NCBI RefSeq assembly: GCF_022899935.1
Contig: NZ_JALJCJ010000010.1
Coordinates: 51,939 to 115,938, forward strand
DNA from: Shinella curvata
GTDB lineage: Bacteria > Pseudomonadota > Alphaproteobacteria > Rhizobiales > Rhizobiaceae
Length of the DNA stretch: 64,000 nt
Reading direction: 5' to 3'
Positions 1 to 8,267 of this stretch are shown here, piece after piece (the stretch's first letter is position 1; every line of letters starts with the position of its first letter). Made by a program: the position numbers and the translations under genes. The notes below the pieces were generated by a model. That model was not told the DNA's origin, searched no databases, and saw only the letters and a list, made by a program, of their open reading frames with translations.

Positions 1-2
1 CC

Positions 3-599
3 GATCCTTCGCTCACGCCCGCCATCGTCGAGCAGTTCGTGGCGGCAGCCGGCTCCGCCGATCCGTTGGCCATCACCGTGAAATCCGGCGGCAGGCTTGT
101 CCTCGTCTCAAGACCGCAATCACCCGAGGCAGCGTTGGAGATCATGCGCCAGCATGTGGGAAAGGCGAGTGTTCGAGTCGGTCTCACGCAATATCCCGCC
201 GGCGTTGGCATCACCGACATCGCTGAGCTCGATACTGCGCTTGTTGACCCCTGCGAGAATCTCAAGCGCGGCACAGCGCTGTTTGGCAAAATCTCCCGTA
301 TCGTGACGAAATGGTACGGTAGCCCGACGAGCAAGGAGGTTATACCTCAGATGTTCGAGGACGCCGTCTACGCATGGCGCACCGGCGAGTTCGAGGGTAC
401 CAAGGTTTTTCAGGTTGAGGACCCGGGAGGGGCGACCTTCGTGAGCGGGAAGCCACTATCAAAACGTCAAACCGAGGAGGACTCTCAGGAAGTTGATGCG
501 AAGCCGGGTGAAGAGGATTCCGTGCAGCCGCCCGTCGCAGTAACAGAAGTCGGCGCGGCCGAGATGCGCATCGACCTGTCGAGGATTGGCGGCCGGTAG
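3..599 (+). CDS. traH: Conjugal transfer protein TraH, 5' end cut by the window edge
   Basis: The frame is open to the left edge and reads DPSLTPAIVEQF before the GTG at 39, so that GTG is internal and the true start lies outside the window. The visible part has a globular first two thirds (with VRVGLTQYPAG near the middle) and an acidic, low-complexity tail ending in IDLSRIGG, which matches my recollection of rhizobial TraH. In Ti-type plasmids traH is the last gene of the traAFBH operon in the DNA-processing region. Its exact role in transfer is poorly defined. Its presence implies that traA (relaxase), traF, traB and oriT lie just left of this window. The family call is from recognition, without an alignment. 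Confidence 0.72.
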   Translation, partial: DPSLTPAIVEQFVAAAGSADPLAITVKSGGRLVLVSRPQSPEAALEIMRQHVGKASVRVGLTQYPAGVGITDIAELDTALVDPCENLKRGTALFGKISRIVTKWYGSPTSKEVIPQMFEDAVYAWRTGEFEGTKVFQVEDPGGATFVSGKPLSKRQTEEDSQEVDAKPGEEDSVQPPVAVTEVGAAEMRIDLSRIGGR

Positions 600-607
600 C
601 TGACCGA

Positions 608-985
608 TCACGCTGCGGGCAGCGCGTACCGGGTCAAAACAGCTTCCTTGCCGTCCAAGCTGATTTCGATCACTTCGTTTAGCAACTCCTCACCCTCCGC
701 CAGATCACGAAGAACTATATCAAATAGCTCTCTCTGCAATGCAGGGGTAACGAAGGGTACAATGATGACCAAGCCCGCGTGCAGCTGTTCTCTGCTGTAA
801 AGCTTCCGGAAATCTCGCGCATTGTTTGTGACGAACGTATAGTCCTCTGCCACGATGCGCGGCATGAGGTCCCAGTCTGCCTCACCGCTCAGTCCCAGCC
901 AGTTCACGTGGAAGCCATCGTGGCCGTTGTCCTGCGCGACGGCCACGAGTGATGTATGAAGGCATTCGTCGATCAGAAATTTCAC
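608..985 (-). CDS. DUF5615-family PIN-like protein, probable toxin
   Basis: The 125-residue product begins MKFLIDECL, with an early conserved Asp, and carries FVTNNARDF in the middle. This is the pattern of the DUF5615 (Mut7-C-like) PIN-fold family, whose members are predicted RNases. Its start overlaps the stop of the upstream DUF433-type gene by 4 bases, so the two are translationally coupled. In this arrangement the DUF433 protein is the likely antitoxin and this one the toxin. RNase activity is inferred from the family only. The gene is convergent with traH, with 8 bases between them. A toxin-antitoxin pair here would help plasmid maintenance. Confidence 0.7.
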   Translation of the reverse strand: MKFLIDECLHTSLVAVAQDNGHDGFHVNWLGLSGEADWDLMPRIVAEDYTFVTNNARDFRKLYSREQLHAGLVIIVPFVTPALQRELFDIVLRDLAEGEELLNEVIEISLDGKEAVLTRYALPAA

Positions 986-1614
986 GACAATGAGCCGGCG
1001 CGCTTTACTTCTGGTCTTGTTCCGAGGGTAAGGCGCTTGGTGGACGTCGCCGTGATCCCGAAATCGGAAAGCTTGCGGGGCCTACCCCTTGCAGGATGAG
1101 CCGCGGCCCAGATTTCGGACAGCTCAACCATGCGGGAGGTAAGCGCCGGATACCCGTCGACGATCTCCTGTATGCTCGCGCCCTGCCTCCTCATCGCTGC
1201 AATCGCCCTTACAGGGACGCGCGTTGACTTGAAGACAGGCTCTCCACCCATAACGCCCTTGCTGCTTTCGACAATAGCTTTTGCCTCGCGCAAAGCTTCA
1301 GCTCGCGCGGCCAATTGTTCCCTCGCCCGGGCGACATCGACAATCAAGTAGTCATCCGCCCGAACCGTATCAGCGTGCGGGTTTTCGTCGATCGTGTCGA
1401 ACAAACGTTTGCGTCGCTCAGCTGAGAGGATCGAGCCGACGCCATACCAGAGTTTCAACCGAAGGAGATCGTCATCGGATAAAACGCGACCTTCACCGCC
1501 AACGGAACCGGCAGATATGACGCGCTTGTCGATGGCGTTGTGGACGGACTTGACGGCGATTTCGCTCAACGCTGCGGCTTCGGTCGGCGTATACGCACGA
1601 TAAGAAGTTGGCAT
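982..1614 (-). CDS. DUF433 domain protein with N-terminal helix-turn-helix, probable antitoxin
   Basis: I start at the ATG at 1614, because an AAGGAGA ribosome site sits 6 bases upstream; the ATG at 1620 is too close to it. The N-terminal 60 residues look like a MerR-type helix-turn-helix (YTPTEAAALSEIAVKSVHNAI). The C-terminal part (GVMGGEPVFKSTRVPVRAIA, then a helix with IQEIVDGYPALT) is a DUF433 domain, often found with DUF5615 proteins. It probably binds DNA to autoregulate the pair and neutralises the partner encoded immediately downstream with a 4-base overlap. This gene is longer than minimal DUF433 antitoxins because of the added DNA-binding domain. Confidence 0.68.
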   Translation of the reverse strand: MPTSYRAYTPTEAAALSEIAVKSVHNAIDKRVISAGSVGGEGRVLSDDDLLRLKLWYGVGSILSAERRKRLFDTIDENPHADTVRADDYLIVDVARAREQLAARAEALREAKAIVESSKGVMGGEPVFKSTRVPVRAIAAMRRQGASIQEIVDGYPALTSRMVELSEIWAAAHPARGRPRKLSDFGITATSTKRLTLGTRPEVKRAGSLS

Positions 1615-1683
1615 AATCATTCTCCTTGGGAAGAAGATATATCGCGCCTGCCCACATTTTTGAAGCCCTTTGAACGAAATCCT

Positions 1684-1905
1684 TCAGGTATCGCTTGGTG
1701 GGCGCCTTAACAAATCAGCGGCTTGGATCTCGAGCGCGATCGCGAGTCGCTCAACCACATCAATGCTTGCGTTGTAAATGCTGCGTTCCAAGGAGCTAAT
1801 GTACGTGCGGTCAATCTCGGCACGATGCGCAAGCTCCTCCTGCGACAGGCCTTTCTGTTGACGCGCCGCTCGCAAGTTTTGCGCAAAGACTTCTTTGATC
1901 TCCAT
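1684..1905 (-). CDS. Small XRE-family helix-turn-helix regulator
   Basis: This 73-residue protein is almost entirely a Cro/C1-type helix-turn-helix: RAARQQKGLSQEELAHRAEIDRTYISSLERS, followed by the usual fourth helix (VVERLAIALEI). The ribosome site before the ATG at 1905 is weak. It lies 64 bases upstream of the DUF433/DUF5615 pair on the same strand, so it might belong to that unit. It may equally control the divergent traM gene, whose start is about 145 bases away. Two copies of GAGTATTC lie just upstream and are a plausible autoregulatory operator. The target genes are not known. Confidence 0.75.
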   Translation of the reverse strand: MEIKEVFAQNLRAARQQKGLSQEELAHRAEIDRTYISSLERSIYNASIDVVERLAIALEIQAADLLRRPPSDT

Positions 1906-1928
1906 GTAGCGGAGATCAAACGCTTGAA

Positions 1929-1951
1929 GAGTATTCCTCCACGGAGTATTC
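1929..1951. promoter_or_regulatory. Direct repeat GAGTATTC x2 upstream of the XRE gene
   Basis: GAGTATTC occurs at 1929-1936 and again at 1944-1951, a 15-base period, between the XRE gene start and traM. Spaced direct repeats next to a small XRE regulator gene are a common operator form. Binding by this particular protein is inference. Confidence 0.35.
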
Positions 1952-2049
1952 TCTACAGAGGCCTATGGAGCGCCGTTGACTTCGATAATTCCTAGGCTTC
2001 GGCTCCGTGTGGCAAGGTGAAATGCCCGCCGGGTTATGGAGAATGTGAC

Positions 2050-2313
2050 GTGACGATGAAAGTTCTTATTGAAAAACGCGCATTAGAAGAGGCTGCAATA
2101 GCCGCAATCCAGTCACAACGCCGGCAAATGGCGGCTGACGAAGTTGTCTATGAGGAATTGCTAAGGGCCCAAAATGATCCGAGCATGCCGGCGTCCATCT
2201 CTGCACAGCTGCGCGATGAGTATTCAGCGCGACAAACAAAGTTGGCAGAGCAACAAGCGATCCTTGCGGAAACTTTGGACGCTCTAGGTTACGTACCCAT
2301 TGTTCCAGTCTGA
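2050..2313 (+). CDS. traM: TraM-like quorum-sensing antiactivator
   Basis: TraM proteins are small helical dimers that bind TraR, pull it off DNA and set the threshold for conjugation. This product shows the family's layout: LEEAAIAAIQSQRR in the first helix, a central acidic helix, a long second helix (LRDEYSARQTKLAEQQAILAETL) and the ending LDALGYVPIV, close to the LGFIPKV end of Agrobacterium TraM. I start at the GTG at 2050, with GGAGAA 6 bases upstream. An ATG at 2056 or a GTG at 2017 (up to 98 residues) are alternatives. It is convergent with traR, 2 bases apart, which supports the pairing. The N-terminus is shorter than the roughly 100-residue Ti versions. Confidence 0.75.
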   Translation: MTMKVLIEKRALEEAAIAAIQSQRRQMAADEVVYEELLRAQNDPSMPASISAQLRDEYSARQTKLAEQQAILAETLDALGYVPIVPV

Positions 2314-2315
2314 AA

Positions 2316-3020
2316 TCAAAGCCAGCTTCTGTCTTTTGCAATGGCGATTAGATGGGGGACGGTGCTCGCAGCCGCTTTCTTTCGCGCCTTATCTAGGTGG
2401 TCTTGAACGGTGCGCGGACTCATCCCCAATATGTCTGCGATCTGCGGGCCATTTCGCCCTCGCGCCGCCCATTCGACGCAAAGCAGTTCCTTTGGAGAAA
2501 GCGTTTGTCGCGGGCCTACATCTACGCGAGTAGAACGGACCAGCGATCTATAGTGGACCGAGAGCAAAGCCTGAATAGCTTTCGCGCCATGCTGGGAAAA
2601 AGTAGTGCTGATCTCACGGCGCGGTGACGCGAGGGTCAGCATGAGCGTTGAAGCGAAACTACCCTCCACTGCAACCGTAATTCCGGACCTGATACCGTGC
2701 GAGATCGCTTCGTTGCGAAAGTCCCTCATCTCTCGATCGTCGGTAGATTTCCACTGATCTGCCGACCAGGCGAAAGGCTCCCGTCGGAGACGAGCCTCCC
2801 GCACCACGGGATCGATACGAACGAGGTGTCGCTCCAAGTAGATTTTTTTCCAGGGCTCGGGATAAGAGCTTAGTGTCCTGACGCGCATTCCCTCTTTCTG
2901 CAGGTAGGCAAACCGCTCAAATCCAATACTCGCCGCAAAATCTCGGAGCGCACCGACCATCAACTCGTGACCCCTCGCAGAGTCGAGCTTATCGATAAGG
3001 CATCGGAACGCTTCATCCAT
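2316..3020 (-). CDS. traR: TraR-type LuxR quorum-sensing activator
   Basis: The product has 234 residues, the usual length of TraR. Residues 15-160 form an autoinducer-binding domain with the residues that contact acyl-homoserine lactone in TraR: the Trp of PEPW, a Tyr four residues on, the Asp of IDPVV, the Trp of FAWSAD and the Gly of HGIRSG. The C-terminal 65 residues are a LuxR helix-turn-helix (LSPKELLCVEWAARGRNGPQIADILGMS is the recognisable start). It would sense the signal made by the TraI at 28.3-28.9 kb and activate traI-trb and tra promoters. It lies 66 bases after the M19 dipeptidase gene on the same strand and looks like the last gene of that operon, and it faces traM. Confidence 0.82.
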   Translation of the reverse strand: MDEAFRCLIDKLDSARGHELMVGALRDFAASIGFERFAYLQKEGMRVRTLSSYPEPWKKIYLERHLVRIDPVVREARLRREPFAWSADQWKSTDDREMRDFRNEAISHGIRSGITVAVEGSFASTLMLTLASPRREISTTFSQHGAKAIQALLSVHYRSLVRSTRVDVGPRQTLSPKELLCVEWAARGRNGPQIADILGMSPRTVQDHLDKARKKAAASTVPHLIAIAKDRSWL

Positions 3021-3086
3021 AGCAAACCTCTAAAGTTCGGGGGCGGCATCGACGTGAAAGAACGGCCTTGCGCGTGCGGTCGACTG

Positions 3087-4154
3087 CTAGCCGATTGTTC
3101 TTTCGATCACGGAGAGCCAGTTCTTCCACGCGATTTTTTCGATGAGACCTTCGCCGTATCCATACTCCCGAAAAACGTCGAGAAGCCGTTGAAGTCCGGA
3201 TGCGTCGCTGATCAATTTCGGTACATCGGCGCCGTCAAAGTCTGAACCTAGGCCGACACCGTCTTCACCGAGCTCGAGGATCAGGGCATCCATATGCCGG
3301 AGCAAGATCTCAGCATCCGGGACACCCGATCCGGCCGGCGGGGAGTGAAGAAACGTTGTTTCAAAGTTCAATCCCACCAGCCCCTTGGTGTCGCGGATCG
3401 CACCAAGCTGCCAATCGGTCAGGTTTCTGGCATGTGGGCAAATGCGATGCACATTCGAATGGGTGGCGACCAACGGCGCGTTACTCAACGCGGCAACGTC
3501 GCGAAACCCACGCTCATTTAGATGAGATAGGTCAACAAGGATTTTCTTGTCATTGCAGGCGCGCACAAGATCCTTCCCCGCGTCGGTCAGGCCTGGCCCG
3601 GTGTCTGGCGCAGACGGGTAGCGGAAAGGTACGCCGTGACCGAACATGTTCGGCCTGCTCCAAACCGGTCCGATCGAGCGCAGACCCATTCCGTAGAGCG
3701 TTTCGATCATTACCAAGTCGCGATCAATCGCCTCTGCCCCTTCGATGTGGAAAACGGCGGCGATCGTGCCGCGATCCCTCGCCGCTCGTATGTCGGCCGC
3801 AGACCGGCACAGAGCGACCGCTCCGGCACGGTCAAGCTCGAACAAAATGGACGCCATGGCGATGGTGGTCCGACGTGCATCGTCCATCGAAAGCGCCGGT
3901 GGTAATGGCTCATCGATCGCGAAGACCGACGCGCCCTCCACGACAGCTTCTGTCGGCGTGTCTGGCGAAGGCGCGAATACCGCAAACATGCCGCCAGCGA
4001 ACCCTCCCTGTTTCGCGCGTGGCAGGTCAATATGCCAGTCGTCAGGGGAGCCCTTGGTGAAGAGGGATACCTTGTCGGCCTCGTCGGTATAGTGAAGCTT
4101 GTATAGAACGTCGTTATGCCCATCGAAGATGGGGATGAGGTTTCGTTCGGCCAT
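3087..4154 (-). CDS. Membrane dipeptidase-type metallopeptidase, family M19
   Basis: Family M19 enzymes are di-zinc dipeptidases that often accept a D-residue at the C-terminal position. The 355-residue product has the metal-site pattern: H13-N-D15 in DGHND, E138 in IEGAE, H211 in DLSHL, H232 in ATHSN and an Asp in GSDFDG near residue 305. No signal peptide is visible, so it is probably cytoplasmic, acting after uptake. It follows the serine hydrolase gene by 131 bases and precedes traR by 66 bases on the same strand. The context suggests it cleaves the compound imported by the neighbouring ABC transporter. The actual substrate cannot be read from the sequence. Confidence 0.88.
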   Translation of the reverse strand: MAERNLIPIFDGHNDVLYKLHYTDEADKVSLFTKGSPDDWHIDLPRAKQGGFAGGMFAVFAPSPDTPTEAVVEGASVFAIDEPLPPALSMDDARRTTIAMASILFELDRAGAVALCRSAADIRAARDRGTIAAVFHIEGAEAIDRDLVMIETLYGMGLRSIGPVWSRPNMFGHGVPFRYPSAPDTGPGLTDAGKDLVRACNDKKILVDLSHLNERGFRDVAALSNAPLVATHSNVHRICPHARNLTDWQLGAIRDTKGLVGLNFETTFLHSPPAGSGVPDAEILLRHMDALILELGEDGVGLGSDFDGADVPKLISDASGLQRLLDVFREYGYGEGLIEKIAWKNWLSVIERTIG

Positions 4155-4218
4155 GTGAAATCTACCTGTCTATGCTCGCGCCGGACGGTGGGCGATGCTC
4201 AAATGGGGTGCATGATAC

Positions 4219-4260
4219 CGGTAGCTAGGGCTAGATATTCGAGCTGCCCACTAGCTACCG
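4219..4260. repeat. Perfect 10-bp inverted repeat between two operon genes
   Basis: CGGTAGCTAG (4219-4228) pairs exactly with CTAGCTACCG (4251-4260), with a further GGC/GCC pair inside the loop. It lies in the 131-base gap between the serine hydrolase and dipeptidase genes. No U-run follows on the minus strand, so it is not a standard terminator. It could be an mRNA stabiliser or processing hairpin that changes the amount of dipeptidase and traR message, or a protein-binding dyad. Confidence 0.5.
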
Positions 4261-4285
4261 AGTTGCAGGGGAATAGGTCGGCGCC

Positions 4286-5461
4286 TCACCCGGCGAGCTT
4301 TGCCCCAGCTAGCAGGTCTTCAGTGATTGAAGCGCGAAAAGCGCTCGTCTCGTCCGTGCCGTCAATGTTCATAAGGACGATCACAGCTTGGCTGTTGTCA
4401 CCTGTCAAAGCCACAATGTTAGAGGCTCCGTTGTCACTGCCGGTGTGTCCAACCACCTTGCGCTTGCTTGTTTCCTCCTCAGTCCAACCAAGGCCCTGAT
4501 AGGGATAAATCTTCCGGTCGACCTGCCGGCGGAGCATTTCCCGAGCGGTGGCTTTTGAAAGAATGGGCGTGCCGTCGCGATGTTGTCCGAGCATGGCCTG
4601 TATCGCTTTTGCTAAATCAGTTACCGAACACCGAAGCATTCCTGCTGGCACGTCCGGATATCCTTCCTGAGAGAGCTCGACATATTCGCCGTTCTCAAAT
4701 CTGTAGGGCTTGGCAAGAACGTTGGGAGAAAACTCGCGGAGATACCAATGCGCGTTGGTGATGCGAAGCGGGGTTAGGATGTTCTCTGCGACATAGCTCG
4801 CAAAGTCCTTCTTGCTGATCGCTTCAACCAGGTAACCCGCCAAGGCAGCCCCGACATTGCTGTAGTCCCATTTGGTGCCTGGCTTTGCCTTCAGGAAAGA
4901 CGTCTTCGGCGAATAGGCGCTGCCGCCCTTCACTAAATAGCTCTTGAGGAAACTTGAGAGGCTCTGCGTGGGGTCGCCCTCGACGGAGTAATCCCCATAT
5001 CCTTCGTCAGATATGCTGGAGGTGTGCGTAATCAGTTGATGAGCAGTGATCGCCAAACGCGGGTGGTTCGGGTTTTTCACCGGGAAGTCGATGAATTCGT
5101 TCAAGTCCGCATGCAGGTCATAACCGTGGCGCTCGAACAGTTGCACGAGGGCAGAGGCTGTAAAGAGCTTGCTAACGGAAGCGAGATGGATCGGTGTCTG
5201 AGGGGTCATTTTTCTATTTGCCTTCAGATCGGCAAAACCAAACGATGACGCGTAGCGGACCGGGTTTCTTTTCGAAGTGATGGCAAAAGATGCCCCGACC
5301 ACTTTGGCAGCCTCCATTCGTGCAGGGACACTCGCCTCGAACTCACGGCGCCAGCGCTCAAACGCATCGCCCTTCTCTTCCGTCCCGGTCGCAAAGGCCA
5401 CCGTCGGCATGAGCACCCCTGCAACTCCAATTTGGATCAGCTCTCGTCTCGTGGAATACAT
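4286..5461 (-). CDS. Class C beta-lactamase-fold serine hydrolase, exported
   Basis: The active-site motifs of the class C beta-lactamase / DD-peptidase / esterase fold are present: S95-V-S-K98 (SxxK), Y200-S-N202 (YxN) and an HTG box near residue 343. The N-terminus (STRREL then a hydrophobic stretch ending near VAFATG) looks like a twin-arginine-type signal, so the enzyme probably acts in the periplasm. In this fold, activities range from beta-lactamase to D-aminopeptidase, amidase and esterase, and the motifs alone cannot choose. Its place between a porin gene and a dipeptidase gene, in a peptide-importer operon, favours hydrolysis of a peptide- or amide-like compound. Confidence 0.85.
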   Translation of the reverse strand: MYSTRRELIQIGVAGVLMPTVAFATGTEEKGDAFERWRREFEASVPARMEAAKVVGASFAITSKRNPVRYASSFGFADLKANRKMTPQTPIHLASVSKLFTASALVQLFERHGYDLHADLNEFIDFPVKNPNHPRLAITAHQLITHTSSISDEGYGDYSVEGDPTQSLSSFLKSYLVKGGSAYSPKTSFLKAKPGTKWDYSNVGAALAGYLVEAISKKDFASYVAENILTPLRITNAHWYLREFSPNVLAKPYRFENGEYVELSQEGYPDVPAGMLRCSVTDLAKAIQAMLGQHRDGTPILSKATAREMLRRQVDRKIYPYQGLGWTEEETSKRKVVGHTGSDNGASNIVALTGDNSQAVIVLMNIDGTDETSAFRASITEDLLAGAKLAG

Positions 5462-5561
5462 TGCTAGTCTCCTTGTAGATTTGTTTTCAGGGTTTTTTGT
5501 TCATCGACCATCGTGAACCGTTGTGTCGGACTCTGGTCGCTCGATTGATACTGCACGCTCG

Positions 5562-6563
5562 CTAAAATTCGCGTTCTATACTCACGAGGCCGCCGATTGC
5601 ACTGTCGCGCACCCCCTCCTCCGTACGGAGGGACGTGAACGCGAATTCAGTGCTGATGAGAAGCGAAGGAATGAGTTCGTAGTCGATGCTGGCCGCGATC
5701 GCGTACTTCCCCGTGTCCGTGTAAGCAGCTTGGCTATTCAGAACCACCTCGTCAGACACGTGTAAGGAAAAACCCGTCCATGCAGCGAGCCGACCTTCCC
5801 AGGCTCCAAAGTAACCAGGCTCGGCGCGGCCGGAGCGGTATCCGACCATGGCAAACGTGGAAAATGAATCGCTCATCTCGAGATCGAGCCGAGCTTTTGC
5901 GGCGACTTGCTTGCCGACGGAGTCGTAGCCGATCACTGATCCTATCTGGATCCGATCAGCATCGAGACGAATGCCAGCCACGGCATGCGGAACGACTCCG
6001 TGGACGATAAAGTCAGAATCGTCTCGGATTTCGCCCTGTTCGACACCAAACATTGCCGACCAGCCTTCATCGAAGCTCGCCGTGTAGCTGATTAAGTTGG
6101 TGAATGATGGCCCGTAAGCGACCACGTCATCGCTGAGGACCTCACCTGCCGAATTGAGCCACATATCAAACTGGGAGCTGGTGGCGCCAACAAGAACGCC
6201 GTTAAGTTCCAAGACGGCCTCCGAAAGGGTCACTCCACCACCTTCGTCTGATGCTCCGTCAAGGTCGATCGACAGAACGGATTTAAGCGCACCGAGATCC
6301 GTCTCGGATGCTGTGCTGAAATCGATACTGGCGCTTGACGTCGGAACCACTCGGCCCAGCAATTCACCGGAATAAACGTCTTCGCCTCCGGATAGGTCAA
6401 AGGTCACGCTGCCGCTGATCTTTAGGCACGTTTCGCTTCCAGGGAGAAGGAAATACCCTTCGCCCCATGTGTCGCACACCTTCAGATACTCCCCGTCGTC
6501 TGCATTTGCCTGAAACCCGGCGCAGCTGGATGCAATCATGCAATATGCGAGTATGCGTCGCAT
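5562..6563 (-). CDS. Rhizobial Porin_2-type outer-membrane porin
   Basis: The protein starts with a signal peptide (MRRILAYCMIASSCAG, cleavage near QANA). Then comes VCDTWGEGYFLLPGSETCL, with two Cys and a G-rich run, the hallmark N-terminus of the alphaproteobacterial Porin_2/Omp2b family. The rest alternates short hydrophobic strands and ends in aromatic EREF, as outer-membrane barrels do. I start at the ATG at 6563, because AGGAAA lies 5 bases upstream; an in-frame codon at 6596 has no such site. At about 333 residues it is within porin size. It sits between the transporter ATPase and the serine hydrolase genes and would let the operon's substrate cross the outer membrane. Confidence 0.82.
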   Translation of the reverse strand: MRRILAYCMIASSCAGFQANADDGEYLKVCDTWGEGYFLLPGSETCLKISGSVTFDLSGGEDVYSGELLGRVVPTSSASIDFSTASETDLGALKSVLSIDLDGASDEGGGVTLSEAVLELNGVLVGATSSQFDMWLNSAGEVLSDDVVAYGPSFTNLISYTASFDEGWSAMFGVEQGEIRDDSDFIVHGVVPHAVAGIRLDADRIQIGSVIGYDSVGKQVAAKARLDLEMSDSFSTFAMVGYRSGRAEPGYFGAWEGRLAAWTGFSLHVSDEVVLNSQAAYTDTGKYAIAASIDYELIPSLLISTEFAFTSLRTEEGVRDSAIGGLVSIEREF

Positions 6564-6626
6564 CGTCGTTTCCTCAGCATTGTTGAGTAAGCCCACAATT
6601 TGGGGCGTGATTTGAAGGCGCCCGCG

Positions 6627-7385
6627 CTACCGAGCGAAGCCCTCGCTGGCTTTCAGAAGTTCTTGGGTGTAGCGTTTGTGAGCCTCGCCAACGGCGAGCT
6701 CGTCCACAGCCAGCTCCTCCACCGCGCAACCGTTCTGCATGATCATGAGACGGTCGCACATGTGATGGATCACAGCGAGGTCGTGGCTGACCATGAGGTA
6801 GGTCAAGTTGCGCTCGCGCCTTACCTCGTTCAAAAGGTTCAAAACTTCTGCTTGGACGGACGCGTCCAGTGCAGAGGTTGGTTCATCGAGCAGCAGAATT
6901 TTGGGCTCAAGGATGAGCGCGCGGGCAATCGCCACGCGTTGGCGCTGCCCACCGGAGAGTTGGTGCGCATGGCGAAAGCGGAAACTTGCACCTAGCCCCA
7001 CATCGTCTAGAGCTTGCCTGATGCGTCTTTCACCATCTGCAAGACCGTGTATCGCAAGCGGTTCCTGAAGGAGCCGGTCCACTGTTTGTCGTGGATGCAA
7101 TGACCCGTAGGGATCCTGGAACACCATTTGGACGTCGCGATAGAATGCCTTCGGCCGACGACTTGGCAAAGGCTTTCCAGCAATTGTCACGACGCCTTTC
7201 GCAATCGGGACGGCTCCCATTATCGCGCGGAGTAGCGTCGATTTGCCCGAGCCGGATTCCCCAACGAGGCCATAGGATCCGCCAGGCGCGATGGTCATGC
7301 TTACATCTTTTACCGCGTGAAACTGATCGAAGAAGACGTTCAGTCGATCGACGGTGAGAATCTTCCCATTTGCAGCGATGTTCAT
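6627..7385 (-). CDS. Oligopeptide-type ABC transporter ATPase, DppF/OppF-like
   Basis: This is one of two ATPases of the importer. Visible motifs: Walker A GESGSGKST, Q-loop FQDP, signature LSGGQRQR, Walker B LLLDEPTSALD and H-loop MVSHD. The start is the ATG at 7385, which overlaps the stop of the preceding ATPase as ATGA; a longer reading from 7454 would run 23 codons into that gene. At about 252 residues it is slightly short for DppF-type subunits because the C-terminal iron-sulphur-like extension of longer family members is mostly missing. It acts on the inner face of the membrane, energising import together with the partner ATPase and two permeases. Confidence 0.88.
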   Translation of the reverse strand: MNIAANGKILTVDRLNVFFDQFHAVKDVSMTIAPGGSYGLVGESGSGKSTLLRAIMGAVPIAKGVVTIAGKPLPSRRPKAFYRDVQMVFQDPYGSLHPRQTVDRLLQEPLAIHGLADGERRIRQALDDVGLGASFRFRHAHQLSGGQRQRVAIARALILEPKILLLDEPTSALDASVQAEVLNLLNEVRRERNLTYLMVSHDLAVIHHMCDRLMIMQNGCAVEELAVDELAVGEAHKRYTQELLKASEGFAR

Positions 7386-8251
7386 TCCGCCCACTCCGCT
7401 CTCCGGTCCAGCACTGACAAGGGTGTTCGCCTGCCGCCGATTTTTGGCAGGCAATTAAGAAGGCCTTGGGTGTAGGGATGCTGAGCGTGCGCAAGACCCG
7501 AAGCTGCGAGTTCCTCGACGACACGGCCGGCGTACATAACGATGATGCGGTCGCAGAACGCGGAGACAAGTCCAAGATCATGAGAAATGAAAACCAAACC
7601 CATGCCGCGGTTTGACACTAGCTCATCCAGGATCTTCAGGACCTCTAACCGCACCGTGACGTCCAGCGCTGACGTCGGTTCGTCGGCGATCAGCAGTTCG
7701 GGACCGGCAATGAGCATCATTGCGATCATCGCGCGTTGGCCCATTCCGCCGGACACCTCGTGTGGATACAGGTCGAATACACGGTGTGGATCACGAATCT
7801 TTACGGCCGCGAGCATATCCAGCGCTCGCTCGCGCGCTTCTTTTACCCCCACGTTTTCATGTGTCCGCAAGGCCTCGACGATTTGCCGACCTATGCTCAT
7901 AACGGGGTTGAGTGAGTATTTTGGGTCCTGCAAGATCATGGCAATGTGGCCACCGCGGAGTTTGCGTCGCTTCTGTTCAGGCGCTGCCAGGAGATCAATA
8001 TCGGCAAATTTGAGGGCCTGCGCTGAGACGCGCGCATGCGGCGGGGTTAGTCCCATTATTGCGCGACCGGTTTGCGATTTGCCCGAGCCGGACTCGCCGA
8101 CGATCGCCACACGTTCTCGGCCGATCGTAAACGTGACTCCGCGGACGACATCGGTAAAGCCCGTCCGTGTGGGATAGGATACCCTCAGATTTTCGACCTG
8201 CAAAAGACTGCAGGGCGCGGCTTTTCCCGCTGGCAGTTCTAACGTTTCCAT
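7382..8251 (-). CDS. Oligopeptide-type ABC transporter ATPase, DppD/OppD-like
   Basis: Motifs of an ABC ATPase are complete: Walker A GESGSGKSQ, Q-loop LQDPKYSLNP, signature VSGGMGQR, Walker B LLIADEPTSALD and the H-loop FISHD. The last 40 residues (HPYTQGLLNCLP) are the family's typical C-terminal tail. The signature has GGMGQR, where GGMRQR is usual in DppD/OppD. I start at the ATG at 8251, with GGAGA 7 bases upstream; the longer frame from 8299 overlaps the permease gene. It lies 16 bases after the DppC-like gene and overlaps the next ATPase by 4 bases, so the two ATPases are translationally coupled. Confidence 0.88.
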   Translation of the reverse strand: METLELPAGKAAPCSLLQVENLRVSYPTRTGFTDVVRGVTFTIGRERVAIVGESGSGKSQTGRAIMGLTPPHARVSAQALKFADIDLLAAPEQKRRKLRGGHIAMILQDPKYSLNPVMSIGRQIVEALRTHENVGVKEARERALDMLAAVKIRDPHRVFDLYPHEVSGGMGQRAMIAMMLIAGPELLIADEPTSALDVTVRLEVLKILDELVSNRGMGLVFISHDLGLVSAFCDRIIVMYAGRVVEELAASGLAHAQHPYTQGLLNCLPKIGGRRTPLSVLDRRAEWAE

Positions 8252-8267
8252 TGATATGTCTCCGGAT

